Shown: one piece after another, positions 6,317 through 15,105 of the stretch
Layout: every line of letters starts with the position of its first letter
How positions within the stretch are numbered: position 1 is the stretch's first letter
Virus record (IMG/VR): IMGVR_UViG_3300044678_001328
Location: 1-31,300 of that record
Origin: a virus
Direction: 5' to 3' (one strand)
Length of the DNA: 31,300 bases
Notes under the pieces: model-generated
What the model was told of the DNA's origin: nothing
Database searches by the model: none
The model's input: only the letters and a program-made list of their open reading frames with translations
Made by a program: the position numbers and the translations under genes

Positions 6317-6346
6317 AGCCTCGTGTCACAGCGGGGCTTTCTTATT
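6317..6346 (+). terminator. Rho-independent terminator after the isolated cassette
   Basis: AGCCTCG (6317-6323) pairs with CGGGGCT (6332-6338), with one G-T wobble and an eight-base loop, followed by TTCTTATTT. It ends rightward transcription before the convergent leftward unit. Confidence 0.85.
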
Positions 6347-6390
6347 TATGACCATATCGGTGACATCAACAAAATGGTTTCATCTTCTCA

Positions 6391-6418
6391 AAGTAAAAGA
6401 CCCCACCGAAGTGAGGTC
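6391..6418 (-). terminator. Rho-independent terminator of the late (leftward) operon
   Basis: Read on the minus strand, GACCTCAC pairs with GTGGGGTC across a TTCG tetraloop closed by C-G (the extra-stable cUUCGg type), followed by TTTTACTT. It lies 52 bp after the stop of the last leftward gene. Confidence 0.92.
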
Positions 6419-6469
6419 TGGGGAATGGAGTTTAGAGGTATCACGTCAGAGCATAATGCCCTAACAAAC

Positions 6470-6709
6470 TTATTCTACCACGTTTTCTGGAATTGCATTT
6501 ACTGCATCCTCAATCATCTTTGCAGTAATCGGGAGCGGAGCAACCACGTCCACAAAGAGTTGATGAATAGGCTTGTCAGCAGTTGAATTAACAAAGCAAT
6601 GCACGAGAACCTTGCCCTTGTTGTTAACGAGGTCATAGGTCAAAGTGTCAGCAACGAAATGAGTGGCGTCAACGCCAATGGGGGTCTTAAGTATTTTAGT
6701 GATTGGCAT
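6470..6709 (-). CDS. Hypothetical protein, 79 aa, last gene of the late unit
   Basis: The start ATG lies inside the 3' end of the preceding 59-aa gene (14-bp overlap). The product reads DATHFVADTLTYDLVNNKGK and VLVHCFVNSTADKPIHQLF, alternating strands, followed by a helix ITAKMIEDAVNAIPE. It has the look of a small beta-sandwich phage protein. Its place after the tail fibre suggests a tail accessory or a fibre-linked protein, but nothing in the sequence fixes a role. The plus-strand frame 6281-6586 over the same bases crosses two terminators and is rejected. Confidence 0.75.
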   Translation of the reverse strand: MPITKILKTPIGVDATHFVADTLTYDLVNNKGKVLVHCFVNSTADKPIHQLFVDVVAPLPITAKMIEDAVNAIPENVVE

Positions 6710-6875
6710 TTTCTTTTACCTCTGGTTGTGCAACCAGCTGATTGCGAATATTTAGTATCTGTTGGATAGCATTGAATACCTCGGATGCTTGCCCAACCGT
6801 TCCGTTAAAGGGAGCGGAGTCAATAACCTGAGTGAGGAGTTCTGCTTGTTCTTTGGTGAGTTCTAGTTTGACCAT
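6696..6875 (-). CDS. Small helical protein, 59 aa
   Basis: AAGGAG lies about 12 bases before the ATG, and the frame is open to a TAA at 6696-6698. The peptide is nearly all helix: VKLELTKEQAELLTQVIDSA, then ASEVFNAIQQILNIRNQLVA. The pattern L-T-x-E-Q-A-x-L-L followed by a second helix ending in QL recurs in small phage proteins found near tail genes, often uncharacterised. It overlaps the downstream 79-aa gene by 14 bp. Function unknown. Confidence 0.72.
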   Translation of the reverse strand: MVKLELTKEQAELLTQVIDSAPFNGTVGQASEVFNAIQQILNIRNQLVAQPEVKENANH

Positions 6876-6891
6876 GACTTTAGTTTACTCC

Positions 6892-7803
6892 TTACGGCCA
6901 TGCTGCTCCAAGTGCAATACGTCTCCATCCTGTTGACTGTCTGACGTACAAGTAGGTGTCATCCCATGCGATGTCGCCAGTCGTACCTGCCGCCGCAGAA
7001 GTTGCTGGAGTTTGAGCGGTTGAAACGTTGATAGCATTAGCACTAAAAGTTGTCTTGCCACCACCACCATTGAAGGTGATGTTTCCAGTTGAACGGGTGA
7101 CTGCCATGACCAAGCCGAGGTCAGCACCAGCATCTGAATACCTTCGTATTTCAAAATCACTTCCAGCATTTGAACCACCTTCTGCCGTAGCGTTGGCAAT
7201 TAATGCCCAACGAGCCGAGGATGAAGTAGTAAGCCGAAAATCTCTTGCTGTTCCAGCTGCCGTATTGCTTCTCACACTTGAAAATGCTTGCATAGGTACT
7301 GGTGCAAAAACTAAAGATGGGTCAATGGTAAACCCTAGCTGTTGAGTTATTGAACCGTTTGCCGTAACATAAAATTCAAGCGAAGTGCCTCTTGCAGTTT
7401 CCGTAAACGCTTGTAAAGCTACCCCTCGTATCTGAGCGGCTGGTACAGTTCCAAAAGTAGATGCCCCTCGCCCTTGCCATTGCAACGAACCAATAATGTC
7501 ATTCGCCGCCAAAGCTGTTGGGGAGGCGTAAGTACCGTTGTTTCGTCTGAATAGAATATGGGTGGTCTGAGCAGATGCATTAAATTGCACAAATCCAGCT
7601 GTTGCTTCAGCCCCTTGGAAGATGGCGATACCGTTGGCATCAATGGCTGGAACTGCTGAGGTTGTACCAAACGCTTGGAATACTGCACCTGGAGTAGTCG
7701 TAGCAGACCCCTTGAATATCTGTTGAGCGTTCCAAGTGTTGGTCGTACCAAACCGAGAAAGAGCTGCCTGTCCCGCATTATCAGAGGTAATTTCTGTAAA
7801 CAT
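6892..7803 (-). CDS. Tail fibre / receptor-binding protein (303 aa)
   Basis: The sequence is rich in Ala, Thr, Gly, Ser and Asn with few Lys and no Cys, as in phage fibres. Segments such as HILFRRNNGTYASPTALAAN, DIIGSLQWQGRG, SSARWALIANATAEGGSNAG with SDFEIRRYSDAG, and the final TGDIAWDDTYLYVRQSTGWR are phrases I know from podovirus fibre proteins, where they form trimeric beta-prism or head-domain modules. There is no N-terminal T7 gp17-like anchor of usual length, so attachment may rely on the 104-aa protein upstream. Its likely role is host adsorption. Confident as a fibre; receptor unknown. Confidence 0.85.
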   Translation of the reverse strand: MFTEITSDNAGQAALSRFGTTNTWNAQQIFKGSATTTPGAVFQAFGTTSAVPAIDANGIAIFQGAEATAGFVQFNASAQTTHILFRRNNGTYASPTALAANDIIGSLQWQGRGASTFGTVPAAQIRGVALQAFTETARGTSLEFYVTANGSITQQLGFTIDPSLVFAPVPMQAFSSVRSNTAAGTARDFRLTTSSSARWALIANATAEGGSNAGSDFEIRRYSDAGADLGLVMAVTRSTGNITFNGGGGKTTFSANAINVSTAQTPATSAAAGTTGDIAWDDTYLYVRQSTGWRRIALGAAWP

Positions 7804-7805
7804 AA

Positions 7806-8120
7806 TTAAGCAATTCCGTAAACGTTAATAGTCGTTGCAGATGCACCAGTTTGCATAGCAACATAGATGTCGCAACCATAAGGCAATTCGTTCATAACTG
7901 AAATAGACATATAAGTTCCTGGATATATCCTAAGTCCCTGAAGCACAACTGCAGAGGATGGAGTCGCTCCACCTGCTGGAACAAGATGCACAAACAATGA
8001 GTGAGTTGCTGATGGATTGGTAATAATAAGACCATTTGAACCACGAGGGGCATCAAGTGCAGAGACAGCAGTAGTCACGGAAGGTGAGGCTACGGTTCCA
8101 TTAAGTTGATAAGTTTGCAT
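7806..8120 (-). CDS. Beta-rich virion protein, 104 aa, fibre-adjacent
   Basis: Lies two bases upstream of the fibre start and about 60 bp after the large ejection protein gene. The product is built of short strands (SNGLIITNPSATHSLFVHLV, SAVVLQGLRIYPGTYMSISV, CDIYVAMQTGASATTINVYG) with no charged runs, typical of a small jelly-roll or Ig-like virion protein. It could be a fibre adaptor or capsid decoration protein. The start is supported by AAGAGAAC upstream. The role is inferred from composition and position only. Confidence 0.72.
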   Translation of the reverse strand: MQTYQLNGTVASPSVTTAVSALDAPRGSNGLIITNPSATHSLFVHLVPAGGATPSSAVVLQGLRIYPGTYMSISVMNELPYGCDIYVAMQTGASATTINVYGIA

Positions 8121-8183
8121 AATTGTTCTCTTGTTTCTATAGACGTTTGAAAGTATTATTTGGATGTATTGCGTGACGTAGGC

Positions 8184-11100
8184 TTACTCATCAGGTCTAC
8201 CTACCTTTTGATTCTTGAGAGGAAGTTGTTGTCTCCAAAATGGAATCTTAGATTGAAACTCACCCTTGACAATATCAAATGCACCTGCATCTTTTTCATA
8301 TTTCTTTCGTTGTGCATCAGCATTTGCAATCTCATCTATTTGAGTTGCTGAATCTCTGACTATCCCTGGAATTAATACATTAGATGTTTTCTTCCCAACA
8401 TATTCTGGCAAAATTGTTGAAGGAGTTGAAGAATTTGTAAGTTCTAATATATCTCTTAGATTGCTTGCAAGCGGATTGTTAGACACCATTTTAATTCCAG
8501 TTGATAAATAAAGGTTTCTTTTGCTGTTTTCATCCATATCAGAATCTAAAGTTTTTCTTAAACCAACTCCTAATAAAAATGGACTTAATGCCCCCCCAAC
8601 TCTATTAAGTAACCCAAAATCTACATACTTTAATCTATCACCTTTAATTTCTGCTGAGATTTTGTCGCCAAGATAGTAGCCTAAAGTTTGCAATGCAACT
8701 CCAGTTAATCCCTTTTTAATCATATCAGTAATAATAAGTGATTCTGCTGGAGAAAGATTTCCTTTACCTTTGATTGCTTTTTGAATTCCCCTTAGTACCC
8801 CGTATCCAGTTCTGTCAAGAGCATCTATCCCAACGTTAGTTATAACTTTTGAAAACCTAAATAATGCTTCATTTAATAAAAACTTTTGACCTTTCGAGGC
8901 ATTGCGTGTAGCAAAATTTTGCAAACCAGATGCCCAGTTATCATTGTTAAATGTTTTATTCAATGCATAATTTTGAGCATTGATTTCAACATCAGGATGT
9001 TCGTCAAGATTGTTAATAATCTCATCACGCTTTTTAGCAATGCTTTCTTTAGTCAATGGAATATTATCTTTCTTTAATAATTTTCTTGCTTTGTCATCAG
9101 CAAAAACATCAATGCCATATTCTTCCCAATATGCCTTGAATGGTAAATCAGTTAAAGCAGCGGCTTGTGTTCCAATACCTTTGCCTCCAAATTTTTCAGT
9201 ACCTAATTCGCTAATTCCATCTTTGATTAATTCAAGATTTGCTTTGGCACGAATTTTAGCTCGTTCTTTTACCCTATCAATTCTTACTTTGCGTTCTCCT
9301 CTAGCAAAATTTTCAACTGCTTGTTGACCAGTCAATCTTTCAAACCCAGCTCCAACCATTTTATTAAACGCCGCATCAGAGACTGTCTTGTCTGCTTTTA
9401 CTAATTGGTTTGAAATATAGTCAGCTATACGAGGAATAGGGTTGGCTAACTTTATTTGAACTGCAATGTTTTCAAGTTTCTCAGCTAGTTCTTTAGGTCG
9501 CTCGGCTTCAAGTTGACTTTTAATTGCTTCTCTTTCATTGCGTTGTTTTAATTGAATTCGCAAGATTTCATCTTGATTTTTTTCATTGTATTGTTTTTTC
9601 AAATCATCAAGACGTTTACGCAAGTCTTCATTTTCTTTGAACGTTGTAGGTTTTGCTCGTTCACCAGGTTTAACATTAGTTCTAATATCCTCGTTAATTC
9701 TTTGAATTTTCTTAATAAGTCTTGAGCGTTCTGCGACAGAACTAGTCTTGCTCTCTTTTTGCAATTGACTTCGAACTACTTTAAGATATTCTTTTTCAAT
9801 GTCGCTTGGGTCAATTAGTTTAATTGGTTTAGGATATTCACCTGACAAAATTAATTTCAAATCTGTATCAGTAATGTTAAGCCCTTCTTCTTGCAATCTT
9901 GTTAACAATGTTCCATAGTCTTCAATGGCTTCTGTTTCAAGCAAGTTATTAATAACTTTGCTGACATCTGATTGGGCATTGGCTAATCCTTGAAAATAAG
10001 ATTGCGTTGCAGGGTCAGACATAAAGTTTTCAAAAAACTTAGGCTCAAGATTTGCTCCAAGTGTTTCAAAAGTTTGAGGTCTTGCAATACCATCTAATTT
10101 AGAAATAGCATTGTTTAAAGCATTTTGAAGTTTTTGTTTTGAATCAGAAGTTTGTTTAGGTCGAACTTTAGGAGCAGACTTTTTAATTGCTTGAACTTGA
10201 GCATCAGCCTTAATAACATCTGGAGTAACGTTTGCATTTTTTGCTTGCAAGTTCTCAATTTGTTTTCTTAACTTTTCATTTTCTGCTTTATGCTTTTCAA
10301 CAATGTCAGTCCACTTTTTAATTTCATCATCAGTTAATGTTTTGCCTTTGATTGTTTCAAGTTCATCAAGAACACGAGTAATGTTTCCAGTATCAAGTTC
10401 TGTTCTTAATGCAATGACTCGTCCAATATCAGACCATTCTGATTTACCTTTTTGGACTTTGTCCGCATACTCCTTAAATATTTTTCTAGCATTATCTCTG
10501 TTTGCAACAAGTTGTGCAATCTCCTGTTCAGACGCTCCTCTACTAATTGCATCTTTAACTGCTTGGATTGCATCTTCGACATTGCGTTCTAGTTTTGTGC
10601 CACCTGCATGAATAGCAGCAATATTATCAGCAGTAATGCCAATTTCTTTGTTAGCAATTCTATCTGCAAGCAATAGGTAATCATCTCTATTGCGATTGCG
10701 TTCATAAATCTCTTTTGCTGATTTACCATTTGCCCCAGGAGCAGACTCAAGTCTTCCAGCAATTTCTGATTCATCAAATGCACGATTTGAAATACCTGAA
10801 AATTGTTGAGTATCTGGTTCAGGAATAGCAGTTGTTGCCGTCTGCGTTGGCGGTACAGGTGGTTGCTCTGCTTGCATGGCAGAAGAGACGGGTGGCTCAG
10901 TTGCTACTGTAGATTTGCCTTCTAAACGGTCAATGCTATCCTTAATAGCTTGACGGTCTGCATTTGTAAATGCAATGTCTATACCAGTACGCTCTCTAAG
11001 TGTGCGAGCAACTAGTTGCAAGGCATCATCAAAGTTGTTGTAACCATACTTAATTGCAAAACTTCTAGCCATTCGAGCCATAGCTTCGTAATCTTCAAGC

Positions 11101-12458
11101 TCAAAACCTGCTTGACGAGTATTCATCTTGCGAGCATAATACTGCTCAAGCCATGCGTCGTCCTCATTAGCAATCGCATTGTATCGCTCTCTAGTTGTAG
11201 GCGTAATGTCTATAATTCGTTCTTGAGTAGGAACAGTTGCTTGACCTGTAATTTCGTCTGCGGTTTTTAATGCCTCATCAATAACAGGATTTGCTGTAGC
11301 AACAACAGGTTGCTCTGTTTCTTGAATTACTTGAGTAGGACTAGGAATAGATGGTTCAACAATAACCTCTGCTTCTTGGAATTTATTCTTTAAGTAGTCA
11401 GATGGATTAACTCCAGAACGCTTTGCTTCTCTACGCAAGTCATTCTTGAATCTTAAAACATTCCCTTCAACTTCTCCCGCATCTCGTAGTTGTCGAACTA
11501 CTGAGTCAAGAGTAATTTCACGCAAGGCAAGGTTGCCAAAAAGTGTATCCTTTGCGTACTCTCTTGCACCTACCTTAATTGCATTTCGTAGTCCACTACT
11601 TAAGCCCTGCTTAAATGCTGATGCCCCTGCGGTAGCAGCTCCAGCAAATTGACCAATAGGAATAGCAGCCAATGCAAGATTTGCTACGGCTCCACCTCGT
11701 TCTTCTAGCGTTGCATTAGGGTCAACAATATTCCCTGTAGACATAGCAAACGTAGTCATAGGATTTGCTATTGCTTCAACAAATCCACCTGCTACTTGTC
11801 CTAGAGTGCTGTCTGATTGCTTAGCATAATCAGCAAGTTCATTAAGTCTTGCTCGAACTCCAAGAACATCTAGCTTGCCAAGTGTTGCATCCTCAAACTG
11901 CTTGACTCCCTTGCGTGTTTCTTCCTCAACAAAGTTAGGATTGAGCCCCGCATTGACTTCATCAAAGGTGTATTTCTCTCTTGTATTTTTGACAATAGGC
12001 TTTCTACCTTGGTCACGTCCTAATCCTTCAAAGTATTGAACAATATCTTTTGTAAGGTTATTGATTGCATTTACATCAGTTCCCTTAAAAATCTTAGACT
12101 CTCTTTCATCAGCAACGTAATCAACAACTCCATACTTAGTGTTAAATGTTTTTTTGACAAGACCTTCAGGAGTTGTTTTTACTGTAGGAGCAACAGTCTT
12201 TTTTTGTAACTCAGATGCAGGAGGCTGCACTTCAGGAAATTCTGTTTTAACTTGAGTAGCTACTGGTAAATTTTGATTTAATTCACGTTGAAGAAAAAAC
12301 TTATTGATTTCTTCAGATGCTTTTTTATCTTCAATAGCTTTTTCTTTTTCAGTTTGCCGTTTAAGAATGTCAAATGCTTTTGCCTGTTCCTCTTTTGAAA
12401 CAGGTGTGACTTTTTTCTTCTTACTTTTGTCAGCTATAAATGCAGTTGGAATTAACAT
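8184..12458 (-). CDS. Giant internal virion / ejection protein (1424 aa)
   Basis: Its place between the 641-aa protein and the fibre, and its size, match T7 gp16-type ejection proteins that form a trans-envelope channel during DNA entry. The N-terminus is basic (DKSKKKK). Small hydrophobic helices follow near 245-285 (GAVANLALAAIPIGQFAGAA). Pro/Thr-rich linkers lie near 370-420 and 530-560, and long charged coiled coils near 620-780 and 960-1040. The last 230 residues contain Gly-rich hydrophobic helices (LTGVALQTLGYYLGDK, ALSPFLLGVGLRK) like the C-terminal domain of large polyvalent phage proteins. I see no transglycosylase motif, which T7 gp16 has. It starts in a TAATG overlap with the gene before. 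Confidence 0.82.
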   Translation of the reverse strand: MLIPTAFIADKSKKKKVTPVSKEEQAKAFDILKRQTEKEKAIEDKKASEEINKFFLQRELNQNLPVATQVKTEFPEVQPPASELQKKTVAPTVKTTPEGLVKKTFNTKYGVVDYVADERESKIFKGTDVNAINNLTKDIVQYFEGLGRDQGRKPIVKNTREKYTFDEVNAGLNPNFVEEETRKGVKQFEDATLGKLDVLGVRARLNELADYAKQSDSTLGQVAGGFVEAIANPMTTFAMSTGNIVDPNATLEERGGAVANLALAAIPIGQFAGAATAGASAFKQGLSSGLRNAIKVGAREYAKDTLFGNLALREITLDSVVRQLRDAGEVEGNVLRFKNDLRREAKRSGVNPSDYLKNKFQEAEVIVEPSIPSPTQVIQETEQPVVATANPVIDEALKTADEITGQATVPTQERIIDITPTTRERYNAIANEDDAWLEQYYARKMNTRQAGFELEDYEAMARMARSFAIKYGYNNFDDALQLVARTLRERTGIDIAFTNADRQAIKDSIDRLEGKSTVATEPPVSSAMQAEQPPVPPTQTATTAIPEPDTQQFSGISNRAFDESEIAGRLESAPGANGKSAKEIYERNRNRDDYLLLADRIANKEIGITADNIAAIHAGGTKLERNVEDAIQAVKDAISRGASEQEIAQLVANRDNARKIFKEYADKVQKGKSEWSDIGRVIALRTELDTGNITRVLDELETIKGKTLTDDEIKKWTDIVEKHKAENEKLRKQIENLQAKNANVTPDVIKADAQVQAIKKSAPKVRPKQTSDSKQKLQNALNNAISKLDGIARPQTFETLGANLEPKFFENFMSDPATQSYFQGLANAQSDVSKVINNLLETEAIEDYGTLLTRLQEEGLNITDTDLKLILSGEYPKPIKLIDPSDIEKEYLKVVRSQLQKESKTSSVAERSRLIKKIQRINEDIRTNVKPGERAKPTTFKENEDLRKRLDDLKKQYNEKNQDEILRIQLKQRNEREAIKSQLEAERPKELAEKLENIAVQIKLANPIPRIADYISNQLVKADKTVSDAAFNKMVGAGFERLTGQQAVENFARGERKVRIDRVKERAKIRAKANLELIKDGISELGTEKFGGKGIGTQAAALTDLPFKAYWEEYGIDVFADDKARKLLKKDNIPLTKESIAKKRDEIINNLDEHPDVEINAQNYALNKTFNNDNWASGLQNFATRNASKGQKFLLNEALFRFSKVITNVGIDALDRTGYGVLRGIQKAIKGKGNLSPAESLIITDMIKKGLTGVALQTLGYYLGDKISAEIKGDRLKYVDFGLLNRVGGALSPFLLGVGLRKTLDSDMDENSKRNLYLSTGIKMVSNNPLASNLRDILELTNSSTPSTILPEYVGKKTSNVLIPGIVRDSATQIDEIANADAQRKKYEKDAGAFDIVKGEFQSKIPFWRQQLPLKNQKVGRPDE

Positions 12459-14383
12459 TACCTAAACGCTCCTTGCCCACCAGGCTTTCGACCACCTTTA
12501 GATTTAGGATTCTTTCTAATATCTGCACCAGCAACTTCTCCAGGAGATGGAGATGCTGGAGGCAAATCACCTGGTAAAGCAGGAGGTCTTGGTGTAGGTT
12601 TAGGAGTAGGTTGCGGTTTAGGGACAGGCTTAGGAGTTCCACCTTGACCTTCAACAATCTTCTTTGCAGTTTGTTTTGCACTTGCAACTGCTTGAGCTTC
12701 TGCTTGAGTCATACCTGCTGGAGCAAATATATTGATAACACTATTCAAGTTGTTTGCTATTTCAGTATCTTCTTCAGCGGTACTTACTCCAAGTTTAATT
12801 TTCTCATCTCGAACAGTTTTTTGCAATCTCAACATTTCTGCTTTTTGTTCGTCTAATGCTCTTTGCATTGATGCAGTTCGGTCTTTACTTGGCAATGCAT
12901 TATAGGCATACTTCATGTCAGCATATTTGCCTTCAGCTTTGTTTCTATTATCAATTAACTTTTGAAGGTCTTTGTTTTGAGTACCATCGCCACCAGATGC
13001 AATGCGTAGTTCACGTTGTCTAGCCAATGCAAGACCTGCTTGTGCAATCGCTAATCGTTGCTTGTCTACTGCTTGTCGCCATTCGAGTGCAAGTGTTGCC
13101 CTTGGCTTACCAGCAATAGCTTTAGGGAACAAGGTTGAGTCTAATCCAAAATCACCAGCAACTTTAGCTATTTGGTTGTTCAACGTTTGTGCCATTTGTT
13201 CAGTAATTACTGGAGCATTTGCAACTGTTTTAAGAATTGAGTCAACGTTTTGTCTAGCAGTAGTTACAGTTTGTAGTCTCAACTTAGCATTATCAATTTT
13301 CTTCTTCTCTTCAAATGCCTGACCCTTTGCTGTCAATCCTATGGTATTAAACTTAGGGAATATATTAGGGTCTTCACCAATAGCAATAGCCGCCTTCTGC
13401 AATGCTTCAATCGCCTTTTGATGTTCTTCTGTAATTTCGTTTTCAGTCTTTGCTTGGTCAATCAACTTTTTGTAAGACTGAGATATTGTTGCCAACTGTT
13501 TAGCCTTGACGTCTGCTTTCTTTGCAGTCAACAAGTTAATAGCACGTTGCTGGATATTACTAATTTCTCGGTAGTTATCTTGTACATTTCGCAGATTAGT
13601 TGCATCAATGTTGTACTTAGTGGTCTCTCGCTGAAGGAGTGCTTGTTCGATACTTGCTTGCTTATTGAAGGCTTGTTGCTCCTGATTAAACTTCTGAGCA
13701 GCCAACTGGTTTGCCATTTCTGTACGCTGCCTAGCTCCAGCAATAGCACCTTGAATAGCTTGTGGTACTGCCTGGTTCCCACCAATAAGCCCAGCAAGAA
13801 AGATAAGTGCTTGGTCTGCTTCCTTAAGTTCTGGTACTTGTAAGTCAGGTGCAGTAGGTGCTTTTGTTTGCAAGTCGGCAATGCGTTGTTGAGCGGCAAG
13901 AATTCCAGAAGCATCTGACTTCTGCAACATAGAATCCATCATTAACTTTTGAAGGTCTTGATTCTCCTTCATCTTAGCTTTAAGTTGCTCATCAAGTGAA
14001 GTGAGTTCTTGAGCACCAGTATTAACAGCGTTTTGGTTTGCCTCAAACTTATCTAGTTCTGTTTGTATTGCATCGTAAGGAGTAACACCATTCATGGCAT
14101 AGTTGGTTATCATGCCCTCTTCAATGCGTTGGTTAACCTTGTTTGCTAAACCTGTGTGCATACCTAAGAACAAGTTAGGCATACTTGACGCTAAGGTCAA
14201 TGCAGTCATTTGCTTAGGAGTTGCTCCTCCAAGGTCAGCGTATGTTTGTTGCGTGTCTACATTGCTAACAAAGTTAGGTAAATCATTTTGCAATGCTTGA
14301 CTTGGAATAGTGCCATCTGGCAAAGGGTTTATTTCTGACCCTTGGTATCCCATATCCACATTATCATACATTGGTGAATTCAT
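12458..14383 (-). CDS. Internal virion / ejection protein, coiled coil (641 aa)
   Basis: Coupled by TAATG overlaps at both ends. The protein is rich in Ala and Gln, with long helical stretches (residues about 105-185, 230-345 and 460-540). One small hydrophobic stretch (ADQALIFLAGLIGGNQAVPQ, near 190) could touch membrane. The C-terminus is a Pro/Lys repeat (KPVPKPQPTPKPTPRPPALP) followed by a basic Gly-rich tail. In gene order it corresponds to T7 gp15, a core protein ejected into the cell. The proline repeat is unusual for that family and may be a spacer or span the periplasm. Function by position and composition. Confidence 0.78.
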   Translation of the reverse strand: MNSPMYDNVDMGYQGSEINPLPDGTIPSQALQNDLPNFVSNVDTQQTYADLGGATPKQMTALTLASSMPNLFLGMHTGLANKVNQRIEEGMITNYAMNGVTPYDAIQTELDKFEANQNAVNTGAQELTSLDEQLKAKMKENQDLQKLMMDSMLQKSDASGILAAQQRIADLQTKAPTAPDLQVPELKEADQALIFLAGLIGGNQAVPQAIQGAIAGARQRTEMANQLAAQKFNQEQQAFNKQASIEQALLQRETTKYNIDATNLRNVQDNYREISNIQQRAINLLTAKKADVKAKQLATISQSYKKLIDQAKTENEITEEHQKAIEALQKAAIAIGEDPNIFPKFNTIGLTAKGQAFEEKKKIDNAKLRLQTVTTARQNVDSILKTVANAPVITEQMAQTLNNQIAKVAGDFGLDSTLFPKAIAGKPRATLALEWRQAVDKQRLAIAQAGLALARQRELRIASGGDGTQNKDLQKLIDNRNKAEGKYADMKYAYNALPSKDRTASMQRALDEQKAEMLRLQKTVRDEKIKLGVSTAEEDTEIANNLNSVINIFAPAGMTQAEAQAVASAKQTAKKIVEGQGGTPKPVPKPQPTPKPTPRPPALPGDLPPASPSPGEVAGADIRKNPKSKGGRKPGGQGAFR

Positions 14384-15105
14384 TATCTTCCTAAATATCT
14401 AAGAGAATTGACTATTCCTGACAATGGAATCTCATTGACTCTATTTACATTGTTTTGCCAATCCATAGAAGTCATATATGGATTTTCCATTCTAGTAGGT
14501 TGAACTGCAGAAGGAGTAGCTTGTGCTTTGGCTTTCTTTTGTTGTTGCTGGTACTGAGATGCAAGACCTGCAATAGTATTTGCTACATTGTTTCCAGGCA
14601 TAGACAATCCTTCACTCATCATCTGCCCACCTAACCCTAGACGTGCTTGTGCTTCTCTTGCCCTTGCTTGGTCTACATACCCTAATGCTTGCTGTTGTCT
14701 ATCCTCAAACTGTTGTTGAGCTTGCAGTCGTTGTGCTTGTTCTCTAAGTAGAGCATCAGAGGTCATAGCCTTTGTACCCATTTCAATAGGTGTATCTCCA
14801 GCCTTGTATCCTAGATTTCTCAAGGAAGTTAACTGATTTCCAAGACCTGTTCGTAAATTCTCAGAGGACATTCTACCAATAAGGTCAAGTGTCTTGGTAG
14901 CATCAAACTCTCCAGCTTGAAGTCGTCGCTGATAATCTTGAAATGCTCTATTAGAATCTTGTGCAAGTTGGTCAATCGCTAAGCGTCGTTGACGTGCCGC
15001 CTCTGCTAGCTGACGTCTTCGCTCATTGTCAGCTTGATTTGCACCAAGCAGTCCTCGAATACTATTAACTGCTCCTAATGCTACGTCTACGGGAATCAAT
15101 GCCAT
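14383..15105 (-). CDS. Internal virion protein, gp14-like by position (240 aa)
   Basis: Opens with an amphipathic, Ala/Val-rich helix (LIPVDVALGAVNSIRGLLGA), then a Gln/Arg-rich coiled coil running to about residue 150 (ERRRQLAEAARQRRLAIDQL onward). A Gly/Met-rich break follows, with a Gln-rich patch QYQQQQKKAK. The charged helix after an initial hydrophobic one is the usual layout of T7 gp14-type ejection proteins. Overlapping TAATG junctions on both sides tie it to the nozzle and the 641-aa gene. The assignment is from order and composition; similarity to T7 itself is not visible. Confidence 0.75.
   Translation of the reverse strand: MALIPVDVALGAVNSIRGLLGANQADNERRRQLAEAARQRRLAIDQLAQDSNRAFQDYQRRLQAGEFDATKTLDLIGRMSSENLRTGLGNQLTSLRNLGYKAGDTPIEMGTKAMTSDALLREQAQRLQAQQQFEDRQQQALGYVDQARAREAQARLGLGGQMMSEGLSMPGNNVANTIAGLASQYQQQQKKAKAQATPSAVQPTRMENPYMTSMDWQNNVNRVNEIPLSGIVNSLRYLGR

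Noticed and set aside
6287-6345. Segment resembling a tRNA D-arm (TTGGTTCAGTTGTAGAAG)
   Set aside because: No acceptor stem, anticodon arm or T-arm can be built around it; the 3' part is a transcription terminator.
6281-6586. 101-aa plus-strand frame
   Set aside because: It runs through two terminator hairpins and lies antisense to the well-formed 79-aa gene; the product has no natural look.
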